NCBI RefSeq assembly: GCF_000004075.3
Contig: NC_026659.2
Span: 31,638,272-31,702,271 of the forward strand
From: Cucumis sativus
Lineage: Eukaryota; Streptophyta; Magnoliopsida; Cucurbitales; Cucurbitaceae
Direction of reading: 5' to 3'
DNA length: 64,000 nucleotides
A program made the position numbers and the translations under genes. Below are positions 1-10,700 of the stretch, piece by piece; positions within the stretch are counted from its first letter, which is position 1, and each line of letters begins with the position of its first letter. The notes under the pieces are model-generated. The model ran no database searches. It was not told where the DNA came from and worked only from the letters and a program-made list of their open reading frames with translations.

Positions 1-398
1 TTTTCCTTGCAATGGTTTGATACTGTCAATTGGGTCAAACTGATTTCATTTAAAAGCCTCATATAATCGAAATTTTATTCTCATGTGTACAGTGTGGATC
101 AAGCTTGATTTAACCTAATAGACCTCCTACAGTAGAGATGTATGCTATCATAATCTCAAAATTTTGGCACTGCATGGTGGAAATTAACTTTTAGATGTTC
201 TTTCCCTTGATAAGTACTTTTTAAGTCTATTATTTAGTGATTTGAATATAAGTATTCAAACCAACTTATGTGTATCTGTCAGATGGGTTTCTCCGAAAAG
301 TGTGTTTTTATACTCTTTTAAGACTCCAATGTTCTTAATATTTATCACCATTTAGTTTTTCAAACAGTAATGAGTTATAATATATGCTTGCAATTTAG

Positions 399-990
399 AA
401 CACTTCATTGAATGATCACTCTTTCCCGACTCAGGATGGCTGTATTGTCTGTCCAACGACAGATAGCACATTTGACCTCCAAACTGGAGAAATAAAGGAA
501 TGGTATCCAAAGAACCCAGTCCTCAGGGTCCTCACACCAGCCTTAAGGAAGCTTTTCATATACGCTGTTAAAACTGATGAAAATAACATCTATATCAACA
601 TGAGAGGAAATGTAATATCAGATTCATCTGCTGAGATTGTCTTCAGTGGGAAAGCTCAACCTGGTGTAACTGCAACTGATGTCAATGTGGACGAGGTAAC
701 TAGAGAATGCTGAACCCTAAGACAAATCGAATCCGTTCTTTTTTTTTCCTTTCCCATAGTTTTCTTCAGTTCTTGAACTTCTGCCTTGTGTTTTGTTCAA
801 GGTGAGAATGGTGGTTGATGAAGATCTTGAAGGGTTTGGTTTCACTGGAAAGAATGAAGTGATAAATGGAAAGGCGGCAGTGATTGGCTTCTTGTTATTG
901 TTAGATTTTGAGCTCCTAACTGGTAAGGGTCTTCTCAAGGGAACTGGTTTCTTGGACTTCATTTATTCTGTTTCAGACGCTTTCAAATAG
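399..990 (+). CDS. PSB33: PSB33/LIL8 (TEF5) Rieske-like thylakoid protein, 3' part only
   Basis: These are the last two exons of a gene that begins before the window (exons 399-695 and 802-990, joined in phase 0, stop TAG 988-990). The first visible exon encodes a Rieske-type beta fold around the motif DGCIVCPTTDSTFDLQTGE, followed by KEWYPKNPVLRVLTPALRK. The second encodes a hydrophobic light-harvesting-like segment with NEVINGKAAVIGF and LLDFELLTGKGLLKGTGF. This pairing is the hallmark of plant PSB33/LIL8, a thylakoid protein known to help keep photosystem II-LHCII supercomplexes stable in changing light. The second Rieske ligand motif, normally C-x2-H, reads CPTT here, so an iron-sulfur cluster is unlikely in the part visible. 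Positions 1-398 read as intron and hold nothing else I recognise. The transit peptide and first half lie outside the window. Confidence 0.9.
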
Positions 991-1247
991 ATGTAAGTTC
1001 AGTTTTTTTCCGGTTGGGAAGTACCAGTATCTGTTCTTGTATACTATACATATACACAGCAAGAAATTAGATGGCTCTTGTTGAAGCAAAAAGAAAAAAA
1101 ATGTTCCATTCTTTTATTGAAGTTTACAGATGACCTCAAAAGCATACTGTTTATTAAACTGGCAATCATATAAAATCAGAAGAGCAAAACATTCATATAC
1201 AAGATTTTATAGCAAAATCAGCAGTAACCTCTATGCAAGAAAGGTTT
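991..1247. other. Convergent 3' flanks of PSB33 and HSD
   Basis: This short AT-rich stretch separates the stop codons of two convergent genes. It should hold both 3' UTRs. No other feature is seen. Confidence 0.6.
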
Positions 1248-2966
1248 TCATTCTAGCTTCTGGGCCTGTGGGCTGCTTTGTGGTGAATTAGCAGGAAGCA
1301 GTAGTCGTCTAGGCGACGCTCCCTCCAAAACAGGCCTCCCGCTCGCACTGCCTTCATATACAGGCATTCCTGTCCCAACAAGGGACGTCCTCCTCGAACC
1401 ATTAGCAGAAAGTAGAAACCTGAATGTCCAGTTCAGGACATTAGGTGCAAACATCCTGTATAGCAGGAAGACATCATACCAGCTTGGGTACTTCACATAT
1501 GTATTTCCCCGACATGCCCCTGACACAATCAACTTTGCAAACTCCTCAACCGGGCCCCCAGCCACATGCACCTGAATGGAAAAATGTACACCATTAATCG
1601 ATCATTGATAGATTGGCCAAGCTAAAGAGCTGTTTTGTTTTACCTCTCTTTCTTCCTTCCGTTGCATTTCTGCACCTTCTTCTACCATGAACTTTCCTCG
1701 GGTCATTTCACTACCAATCCAACCATGTGTAGCAATTGTTATCCCAACATCATCTTTCACTTCAAACCTCAATGTCTCGTAGAAGTTCACCAGTGCTGCC
1801 TTTGCAGCCTGTTTATAATCGAAATCAAGACTAACATCAAATGATCATGAATCAACAAATCTAATGGAGACTTATTTATTCGAAAATGGATATGTTATGT
1901 TCCCAGAGAGAGGCTATTGATAGTGAATAATTGTGAACTCACAGAGTACAGACTCATTCGTGGCAGAGGCAACCACGTCTCGACCGATGCGTTAACAATG
2001 ACTCGACCATTACTTTGACGAAGGTATGGAAGAGCCACCAGAGTTGGATAAACATTTCCCCAAAAGTTTATATCCTGCATTATGAAACACCATTAGCCAA
2101 ATACTAGTTAGAAGGCAAAGCAAAGATTTTATGAACATTTGATAATCTTCTCTCAAGACCCCAACTTCGATTTATTGGGTCATCATGCCATACCATCAAA
2201 TGAGGAAATATCGATGTATCGGTAACTTCCTCAAAGTAGAATGTATGCCCCAAACTTGCAGTATTTACAAGATGATCCACTGCACAAGAAGAAGAGTTGC
2301 AAAAAGATCAACAACAATAATAATAAGAAGGGAAGAAGGGAGATAGGATACAACCTCGACCAAAGTACTGAATAGTTTCGGAAACAAATCGTCGACAGTC
2401 ATCTTCTTTAACAACATCAGCGGCCATAATCAAAACTCTTTTAGCTCCTATAAACCTAGCATTCTCACTTATCATTCGTAGTCTATTCTCCCTCCTCGCC
2501 ACCAGCATCAGATTCGCCTTCCTCTTTGCATACTCATAAGCTATTTGCTGCATTTTCACATTTCATTTAACATAAACTACAGATGTTGATGCATCCATTT
2601 TCTTAATGGCACACGAAACAAAAAGTTAAAATTACATATATATATTATACGGTCAGAGCACATGGATGTAACTTTGCACCAAGTATTTTTCTTAACAAAG
2701 TCTATTGACAAAGTAATCAAAATTTTGAATCTCTCCTCCCTCAACTGTTCAACTAAGTTGTAAGAGGTTTCTGACATGGATTCACAGAAATTTCATACCT
2801 TAAAAGAAAAATTATGTTAAAAATTTATTCCCTAAACTTTAATCAAGTAGTGATTTAGATTGAAAACTGATGGAGAACCAAATTGATTTACCAACTAATG
2901 AACTATATTAAGTACTTAATGTTGTAAAGTAATCTATGGATCAAAGGATGCTGGAATAGCTCAGTT

Positions 2967-2999
<33 letters not shown>

Positions 3000-3312
3000 G
3001 AGGTTCAAGCCCTCCTTCTAGCGAAAAGGATTACTTTTTGCCCCTTCTACCCATTTTTCTAAATCTAAATCTTAATGGAAAAAGGGTATATAGGAAGGAA
3101 TTCACAATTAAGGGTAGTGTTGATAGTACCTCTCCAATGCCAGAGGAAGCTCCAGTGATAATCACGACTTTATCTTCCATATCTTCAGTATTGAAGGAAT
3201 TATAAATCCATTCACAAGCACTGATGAATGACAATGCCGGCCAGGAGAAAGCCAGCATGAACAAACTCGCCGGTGGCACCACCACATTCAAAAACGAGTT
3301 TATCAACTCCAT
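1248..3312 (-). CDS. HSD5: Steroleosin-type 11-beta-hydroxysteroid dehydrogenase-like SDR (HSD5-like)
   Basis: Six exons on the minus strand (3312-3130, 2547-2355, 2279-2194, 2074-1943, 1808-1644, 1571-1248) join in frame to a 360-aa short-chain dehydrogenase. The N-terminus is hydrophobic with prolines at residues 13, 14 and 25, like the proline knob that anchors steroleosins in oil-body membranes. The cofactor motif TGASSGIG is at 53-60, the catalytic Ser at 184 (VNAS) and Tyr197-x3-Lys201 spans the junction of exons 4 and 5 (YSAAK). The conserved VDHLVNTASLG block is also present. The family oxidises or reduces sterol-like hydroxyls with NADP(H) and is abundant on seed oil bodies; the true substrate is not visible here. 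It is head-to-head with a LEA-type gene, and the interval carries seed-type promoter motifs. The best match I recall is Arabidopsis At4g10020 (HSD5). Confidence 0.9.
2950..3023 (+). tRNA. tRNA-Asn (GTT)
   Basis: A 74-nt cloverleaf. The acceptor arms GCTGGAA (2950-2956) and TTCTAGC (3016-3022) pair with one G-T, and the discriminator is G. The A box TAGCTCAGTTGG and B box GGTTCAAGCCC are present. The anticodon loop CTGTTAA gives anticodon GTT at 2984-2986. No intron and no encoded CCA. It lies inside the first intron of the HSD gene, on the opposite strand. Confidence 0.95.
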
Positions 3313-3470
3313 CTCTCTTTTTTCCTCTTTTACACAAACAAATCAAACCAGCTGAGAAATATAACTAAAATCGTCCCAATTCCAATACCCAAAAACGGAA
3401 GAAACTAAAGAGTAAAGAGTAGTGAGTAGCTAGTGTGTGAAAATGGAGTGGGGATTAGTTTGAAGAGAGA

Positions 3471-3589
3471 ACAGGTGGTGACATGCATGAGAGAGCTGGA
3501 AGACACGTGGAGGGACTGCTACAAATGCCTTCAAACAATCATTCAGTATTTCGATTTTTTCTTTTCTTCTCAAAGTTTTATCTTAAAAG
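3471..3589 (+). repeat. Direct repeat copy A (partner at 6018-6119)
   Basis: This segment and 6018-6119 share blocks in the same order: ACAGGTGGTGA, ATGCATGAGAGAG, a GGAG-GACT block, CACAAATGC/TACAAATGC, CAAAC and AGTTTTATCT-AAAAG. Together they flank the LEA gene 2.5 kb apart. Copy A lies in the HSD promoter; copy B is more decayed and lies downstream of the LEA gene. Confidence 0.6.
3482..3509. promoter_or_regulatory. RY repeat (CATGCATG) next to a G-box/ABRE (CACGTG)
   Basis: CATGCATG occurs at 3482-3489 and ACACGTGG at about 3503-3510, 14 bp apart and about 170-200 bp upstream of the HSD start codon. RY elements bind the B3 factors ABI3/FUS3/LEC2 and ACGT G-boxes bind ABA-responsive bZIP factors. 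The pair is the classic make-up of seed-maturation promoters. The motifs are seen directly; the function is inferred from the families on either side. Confidence 0.55.
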
Positions 3590-4248
3590 ATCAAAATATA
3601 TGTTTGGGGTTTATGATGAAACAAACTCTCTTTACAATCCTTTAGATGGAACTAAACAAAAAAGGAAAAAAGCATCAAAGGTCGAAATGATATTCAGTCC
3701 CTCCACGCGTCACCCACCTCTATGATGCATGTCATCTCTTGGGGATGTCTAAAGGAGGTTCGTAAATAGATGTAACTCTCCAAATTAAAATCCACCCAAT
3801 CCACCTTGGTCCCTTTGTATTAAAGCAATAAGGTCCCTCTAATTCCTCTGGGAAGATTAAAAGTGAGACTATAAAGTATGAAAACGGTGAAAAAAGAAAG
3901 TTGGATGGAAAGTGATGGAAACAAAATAAGTTTGTTAGTTTACCTAACACAAAACTCTTACATTAGATCACAGATCATTCCACTATCGACACCAATGATG
4001 TTTTAATCACATCTCATTGATGCTCAAAGCTACAGTCAATGGTAACTTTCTCCAAAATAAATTTATAAAACAAACAACTAATTTTGTTCTCTTTCTTACT
4101 CCCACCTATTCCAAACTCTCAAGAAAACAGAACGTTTTTCCTTCTCTTCTTTCGCCGGAAGTACTTCACCGTCGTCACTCCGAACAAAAGTTTGGTCAGC
4201 TTCAGTTGGTTGACGCATTTCACATTAGTGGAAATGGGGAAGAGCCAA

Positions 4249-4305
4249 CACGTGTTAGAGGTTTATTGAGACACGTATGACTTGTTCTTCTTTAACTCAA
4301 CACGT
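4249..4305 (+). promoter_or_regulatory. Cluster of three ACGT cores (ABRE-like)
   Basis: CACGTG at 4249-4254 and ACGT cores at 4273-4276 (ACACGTATGA) and 4302-4305 (AACACGTTG) lie 135-195 bp before the LEA gene start. ACGT clusters are typical of ABA-inducible promoters, which suits a LEA-repeat product. I see no clear TATA box. Confidence 0.5.
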
Positions 4306-4441
4306 TGAAGTGTATGGTTGAAACATCTGTCTCTCTTACATGACACCTCCATCGCTCTCAACATAAATCTTCTTCCAATTACTTCATATGTAAATGTATT
4401 TTGTTCTTCATCCAAATCTCTTCTCAACACTTTGCTTCAAT

Positions 4442-5754
4442 ATGACCAACCTATTCGCTATGTTTCTCATCGTCACTACTTTCACTGCCGCCGGACTCTG
4501 GTCTCCTCCTCCTCCTCCGCAAAATGTTATCGTTAAGGAAGGCCATCGAATGGTTGTGGTTGAGTACGACGACCAAGGTCAACACAATACGAAAGTTTCC
4601 ATCTCTTCCGAACCCGACCAAGATGCTAAAAACTCCGAAAGACACCGCACCAAAGATCTTATTTGCGATGTCTACGGAAAATGTAAGCATAAAGTAGCCA
4701 GCGCTGTGGAGAAAGCTAAAGTCATGGTTACGGAGACGGCGCAAGAAGCCCACGACGTTGGAGAGTCTGTCACCGATGCATTTGATGGAGCTAAAGACAA
4801 ATTGAAAGAGGGTGCAAAGGAAACATTTGATGAAGCCAAAGGAAAATTGAAAGAGGGTGCGAAGGAAACATTTGATGAAGCCAAAGGAAAATTGAAAGAG
4901 GGTGCGAAGGAAACATTGGAAATGGCCAAATCAAGAGAAGAAAAGGTTGTGAAAGGCGCTGAACGGGTGGCAAAGGAAACAGGGGAGAAGATAAAAACAG
5001 GGGAAAACAAGCTGAAGGAGAATTTGATGGGTTTAGTTGATAGAGGATTTAAGGTAATAGATTATTTATTTAGGCACTTGGGTTTTGGTATGGATGCGTT
5101 GGGTTTGTTGGGATTTACAATGGCTTTAGGAATGGGTGTGTGGGTTACCTTCATTTCTAGCTATGTGTTGGCGAGTGTGCTGCCAAGACAACAGTTGGGT
5201 GTGGTACAGAGCAAGATATATCCTGTGTATTTTAAGGCCATGGCTTCTTGCATTGGGATGGCTCTGTTGGGGCATCTATTCAGCCGCACAGAATGGACGT
5301 TTCCAATTCCGAAAAATAGTGAAGTGGTTCAAGGATATGTTCTTGTAGCTGCACTTTTGATGATTTTTGCCAATTCTCTCTACATGGAGCCTCGAGCCAC
5401 TAAGGTATCTTCTGACTCCTTACCATGTCCTAATGTCCTGTTGTTGTGTATTATATTATATTTGTTACTGTGCAGGTAATGTTTGAGAGATTAAAAATTG
5501 AGAAGGAAGAAGGAAGAGGAATAGAGGACATAGCCAGGGAAGAAACTGGGAATGTGATTGATAATTCTCCAGCAATAACAAGTAGCACACCCACACAAGT
5601 TGTAGATCGAGAGGTGGTGAAGTCCAGAATTGTGGGGTTGAACAAGAGGCTAAAGAAGTTGAATTCATATTCGTCATTGTTGAACTTGCTCACTCTGATG
5701 GCTCTTACTTGGCATCTTGTGTATTTGAGCCAACGTTTATGCAATCCCTGCTAA
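4442..5754 (+). CDS. LEA-repeat protein with TMEM205-like (DUF4149) membrane domain
   Basis: Two exons (4442-5404 and 5476-5754; 71-bp intron, phase 0) encode 413 aa. I chose the ATG at 4442, which gives a signal-like hydrophobic start (MTNLFAMFLIVTTFTAAG), over an upstream in-frame ATG at 4394. After a Pro run and the conserved-looking VVKEGHRMVVVEYD come charged LEA-type helices with the tandem unit KLKEGAKETFDEAKG. The second half is a TMEM205-like domain with about four membrane spans. The layout matches what I recall of Arabidopsis At1g72100, annotated as a LEA-domain protein; its biochemical role is unknown. ACGT elements upstream and a steroleosin gene head-to-head suggest expression in maturing seeds. 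The repeat number probably varies between accessions. Confidence 0.85.
4798..4932 (+). repeat. 45-bp in-frame tandem repeat in the LEA gene
   Basis: Units begin at 4798, 4843 and 4888. The first two are nearly identical (AAATTGAAAGAGGGTGC then AAGGAAACATTTGATGAAG) and the third diverges after about 30 bp. A decayed earlier copy (AFDGAKD) precedes them. Each unit encodes 15 residues, so changes in copy number keep the frame. Confidence 0.9.
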
Positions 5755-7099
5755 TACAACAAACGACGTTTCTTTTCCCTGTTGTGTTATATTAGGAATG
5801 ATGATGTGCATATTATTATATTTTACTTCTTTGATGTACAAAAATTAGCAATGTCTAACTTAGAGTAGGAGGATTATCTAATGTAATATCAGATGGGTTT
5901 TTTTTTGTTCTGTTTATCAGTTTGTTCATATTAGTTGGCCTTTTGTCTAGTTTATAATATTGTTGTGAAAACCAATATAATTTTACTAATCAAGTCAAAA
6001 AGTCGAGTGCAAAAACAACAGGTGGTGAGATGCATGAGAGAGGTGGGGGGGCACTTGGAGAGACTAACCACAAATGCTTGCAAACTGATATCTTCTCTTT
6101 AGGGAGTTTTATCTAAAAGAATACAAAGGGAAGAGGTTTGTGGTTTCCAGATATCTAAGGATATGGATGTCTTTGTGTTCAGATATCATCATCCATTAAT
6201 TTAAAAGCTCTAAGTAAAAGAAAATTTGATATAAATATCCACACTAATACTATACTGCACAGTGAAAACTGATGTAATATCTGATAATACAATACAAGAT
6301 ATGTTTATTTTGGCTAATTTCTATATGATTGAGTTGAATATAATTCATTGTTCTATCACACACTCGTTCTAAATACAATTTCAAAGTGTTTAATATGTAC
6401 TCAAGTCAAAGCTCTATGACATTTTGATAGCTTATCAATATTCATTACACATTTAGTCTTCTCAATTCAAAGCAAGCATAGATATATAGCTTTTTTCATT
6501 TTCATATAATCATTTGGTTTTGCTATATTTATAATTTTTTATAAAAGAGAATTTTGTTTTGGTGACATTGGACAATTTAATTCTCATAATTTAATTTATT
6601 TATTGTTGCTATTTTTTTTTTGTAAAAATAAAGAAGGGAAGAAGGCTTATTTATTAATTATTTAAATAAAATGTCCATTCACATCCACGCTTTCACAGGA
6701 ACATTCTAAATCTTCACTAAAGCGGATTTTTATGTATCCATAAAAAAAGAAATGATTTTTGTAAGATTTTCTTTGAAGAATGAATTTTCCAAGAATAGAG
6801 CAGCCATGGAAGTTAGTTGAATCGAGAGGATTTGAATTTTGAGCACGACAGTACTGGAATGCACGTCTTGCGGCATTGCACGCAAAGAGAAGAAACAAGA
6901 CCCCAAAAATTCTTCTCTTCTTCTTCCTCACTGTCAATGGAAGGGTTCAACAATCTTTTTCTATTGTATTCCTTGCAAAATCTACGCCTCCTTCTCAACT
7001 GCTCACATTCCTTTTCTGTTTTCATCTTTCACAACAGAAGAAAAGAAAAGCTCTGGCAGCCTAGCCACTCTGTCAAACCCCAAACATGCTTGGTCCTTC
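5755..7099. other. Intergenic AT-rich stretch with the decayed repeat copy B
   Basis: It holds the LEA gene 3' UTR and the direct-repeat copy at 6018-6119. The remainder to about 7.1 kb is AT-rich and has no convincing gene. Short reading frames around 6.66-7.03 kb on the minus strand are Lys/Arg-rich noise. Confidence 0.6.
6018..6119 (+). repeat. Direct repeat copy B (partner at 3471-3589)
   Basis: The decayed second copy of the HSD-promoter segment. Compared with copy A, the RY motif is reduced to GATGCATG and the G-box CACGTG reads CACTTG, so the seed-type elements have been lost. Confidence 0.55.
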
Positions 7100-7715
7100 G
7101 CATTTCTAGGACCTCATCACTACCCACTTCAACTCTCTCTCTCTCCCCCTTTTGCCAAATCACATTCAGTTTCAATATTCCCCTTTCCCCTTTCCCCTTT
7201 CCCCTTTCCATTTTTCTCTTTTTGTTTCTCTTTCTATTTTCCCTCCTCCATTTCCCTTCTCTTTCTCTTATTTCCTCAACGACGTGGTTATTAATTCTTT
7301 TTCTTTTCTTTTTTCGACCCAGAATCCTTTTCTGGGTTTTTCTGATCAGGGAAGAGGATTTCTAATCTGGGTTTTTGTTTTCTTGTGTTATCTCTGCAAT
7401 CCGTGGGATCATTGTTGTTTCATGCGCATTCAGGGTGTCATTTTCTCTTCCCAGATGCTTGGCATATTGAATTTCTAGAAATATTTGTTGGGGAATTCTT
7501 GAATTTGTGTTCGGTTCAATCTGGAATTTGTTAGAATTGATGCCAAGGTATTGAGGATATTTGAGGGTTGAAGAAACAGAAGATTGATGACAAGGGTGTA
7601 AATGTTTTGACAGAGAGGGGAAACTTTGGGGTTTCCCAGGAGAATGCAGGTTTATCAATGGTAGAAAACGTTGTTGAATAAACGTGAGGAAACAGAGTGG
7701 AAAATTTGAGGGAGT
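7100..7715 (+). promoter_or_regulatory. CT-rich, uORF-bearing 5' leader of the IBS1-like kinase gene
   Basis: A pyrimidine-rich tract at about 7130-7330 includes four CCCCTTT units at about 7179-7213, as often seen near plant transcription starts. Between it and the main ATG at 7716 lie six upstream ORFs if the leader is unspliced: 7422-7478 (18 codons), 7540-7554, 7587-7601, 7602-7610, 7644-7664 and 7658-7681. Such leaders usually lower translation of the main ORF. The transcription start is not determined. Confidence 0.45.
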
Positions 7716-10700
7716 ATGGGCTGTATTTGCTCAAGAGATTCCTCAGAACCAGAGGATAGCAGTCATAAAGAGCCTGAAAAAGAATTGAACAAATCATCAG
7801 TCCAGTTGGTTGCCCCTTCTCCCTCAAAAAGAGAGGATATGTTGTTAGAGATTCAGTTGACAAGGCAGGCATCTAAAGCAAATGGAGGTTCTGTTCATAA
7901 AGCAAAGGTCAATGGAGGTTCTGTCCATCGAGCAAAGGAGGATGATGAATCTGAGAATAAATCTGTAAAGGCTGCAAAAGCAAATAACGATAATGCTTCA
8001 GTAGGTGGAAAGCAGCCTGACATATTTAGGTTAGCTAGCTTGTCTAAAGGGGCTGAAACTGAACTTGTCATGGCTGGATGGCCTTCATGGTTAGCTTCTG
8101 TTGCTGGAGAAGCCATCAAAGGGTGGGTGCCTCGGCGGGCTGACTCCTTTGAAAAGTTGGATAAAGTTAGTTTCATTCATTATGTTCTCTTTTACTTCGT
8201 GTCCTTAGAGTCATATGAGTCTAATGCTTCTTATTTGTATTTATTAAACAATAATGAATTACAATCTAGTTAGTGTTCTGTATAGCATGTTCTTTCCCTT
8301 CACATGGATTTCTTACTACTGGGTCGGGGATTTGAGCCTATGAAAAGATGAAGGATAGCTTTTACCAGTTGAGCTATCCTTAGAATAATGTGTTATGCAG
8401 ACATTATTGGCCCCGTTAAAAGAAGGGTGGAGCGAGCTATATACAGCTTATATTATACAAAAGATCAACTCCATGATAGCCCCGGCACGAGCTTGTAGAT
8501 AGGAATTCCAAGTTAAAGACTAGTCTATTCTGAGTACGACATTTCCTGGGTATTTAGGATAGATTCTTTGAGACTTTTGGTGTCTCAATGGCTCTCAACA
8601 GATTGGTCTATGATGAAGTTGAGGTTGTATACTTTCATCCCTTTTGAAACAGAGGGAGAATTTTTTTCACATGCTGTTTTCTTAGCAATCGTCTGCAATA
8701 CTTGACTTAAGAAAAATAGGATGTTTTTCAGAAACGCGAAGACTCATGAGACTTGGGAGGAGATTTGGGTCTTGGTTAGGTTCAATGTCTCCATTTGGAT
8801 CTCGATCACTAAGAAATATTGTGATTTCTCTTTAATTTCATTATTTCGAAAAAGAGCTCTTTTCTGAAATATTGTGATTTCTCTTTAATTTCATTATAAC
8901 ATCTGCCACAAATGTCTCTCTATTTCATTTTGCATCAATATGTGCTAATTCTCCCATTGTATCGTTTACTGTATGCAGATTGGACAGGGAACTTACAGCA
9001 GTGTATATAAAGCTCGTGACCTTGAAACTGGTAAAATCGTGGCACTGAAAAAAGTAAGATTTGTAAATATGGATCCCGAAAGTGTCCGTTTCATGGCTAG
9101 GGAAATTTATATTTTGCGCAAACTTGATCATCCAAATGTTATGAAGCTTGAGAGTCTAGTCACTTCCAGAATGTCGGGCAGCTTGTACCTTGTTTTCGAG
9201 TACATGGAGCATGACCTTGCTGGCCTTGCAGCAGTTCCTGGACATAAGTTTACTGAGGCTCAGGTATCTTCTTGGCTTCTCTTGAGCATATGAAATTTTT
9301 GTCTTGAACTAGAATCATTTTGAAAATGAATGCTTATTCAAACTGAGCCATCTAAAGTAGTGAAAACAAGGAACTAATAGAAAGATTCGACATTTGAAGG
9401 AACTAAAATCATCGTAATTAAGGTATGCCATTTTGTGCTTGCAGATTAAATGTTATGTGCAACAATTGCTGCATGGACTCGAACACTGTCATAGTCGGGG
9501 AATTCTGCACCGGGATATCAAAGGTTCAAATCTTCTAGTTGACAATAATGGTGTGCTCAAGATTGGAGACTTCGGTCTTGCTACCTTTTTTCAGCCTGAT
9601 CAAAAGCAGCCATTGACGAGTCGGGTTGTGACGTTGTGGTACAGAGCACCCGAGCTTTTGCTTGGTGCTACCCAATATGGACCTGGCATAGATCTCTGGA
9701 GCTGTGGTTGTATCGTCGCTGAACTATTTGCTGGAAAACCTATTATGCCAGGAAGAACGGAGGTTCTATCATCTACTCGTTGCCTGTTCAGTTTCTTGTA
9801 ATTTTTAAGAACATGCGAGAAAACACTAGGTTCTTAGTTTTCAGGAATTGTGTATGTATATGTTAATTATTTGTTCATGGCATCTCATACGGACTCTTGA
9901 AATCACCATAAAATTCATTTCGTTGTTCGAATTGTTAATTCTTTTATCAGGTGGAGCAAATGCATAAAATTTTTAAGCTCTGTGGTTCACCATCTGAGGA
10001 GTTCTGGCGGAGAACTAAGTTGCCACATGCAACCAGCTTCAAACCTCAACACCGTTATAAAAGCTGCCTTTCTGAGACATTTAAAAGTTTCCCTCCTTCA
10101 GCTCTGGCTCTTGTGAATAAACTACTTGCTATTGAACCAGAGCACAGAGGATCGGCTACTTTAGCCCTCAGAAGTGAGGTATGTCTACAATCATGTGCAT
10201 TAACCTCAATACACTTCTTTTTTTTTTCCCTACCTAGAGTTGAAATAAAAGTGCTTCTTGTTGATGTGTTGTTTCTTATGATGCTGCTTGGTATACTATA
10301 AAAATTTAGTTGTCTGGTTCTGCAGTTTTTCAGAACAGAACCTCTCCCTTGCGACCCGTCAAGCTTACCAAAATATCCTCCGAGCAAAGAATTCGATGCT
10401 AAGCTGCGGAATGAAGAAGAAAGAAAGTACGGTTCCAAACTCGTTTCTCTAGTTGTCCTTGTGTTTTGTTTTTTGTTATTTCATAATCCATCTTATTTAA
10501 AAACAGTATTTTCTAGCCAAATATTTATGAAGATTGAAGAAAAAAAATGAAACTAAAGCTACTAAACTACCTTTTGGAGATGTCATTATACTTTCAGATC
10601 TCTTAATTTCAGGAAAAAAGCAGAAGCTGTGAAGGGACGTCATCCTGAATCAGTAAGAAGGGGCTCAAGGGACACAAAAGCAGTTCCTACTCCCGAATTC

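Larger units (their letters stand above)
3313..4441. promoter_or_regulatory. Divergent promoter interval between HSD and the LEA/TMEM205-like gene
   Basis: The interval separates two start codons facing away from each other, so it must hold both promoters. It contains an RY motif next to a G-box close to the HSD side and three ACGT cores close to the LEA side, listed separately. The rest is AT-rich with only short spurious reading frames. Confidence 0.6.

Noticed and set aside
4394-4441. Earlier in-frame ATG for the LEA/TMEM205-like protein
   Set aside because: The later ATG at 4442 places a signal-like segment at the N-terminus, as I recall for the family.
6817-7365. A 182-aa plus-strand frame before the kinase gene
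   Set aside because: Arises from the CT-rich leader (Phe/Leu/Ser/Pro runs); no protein-like features.
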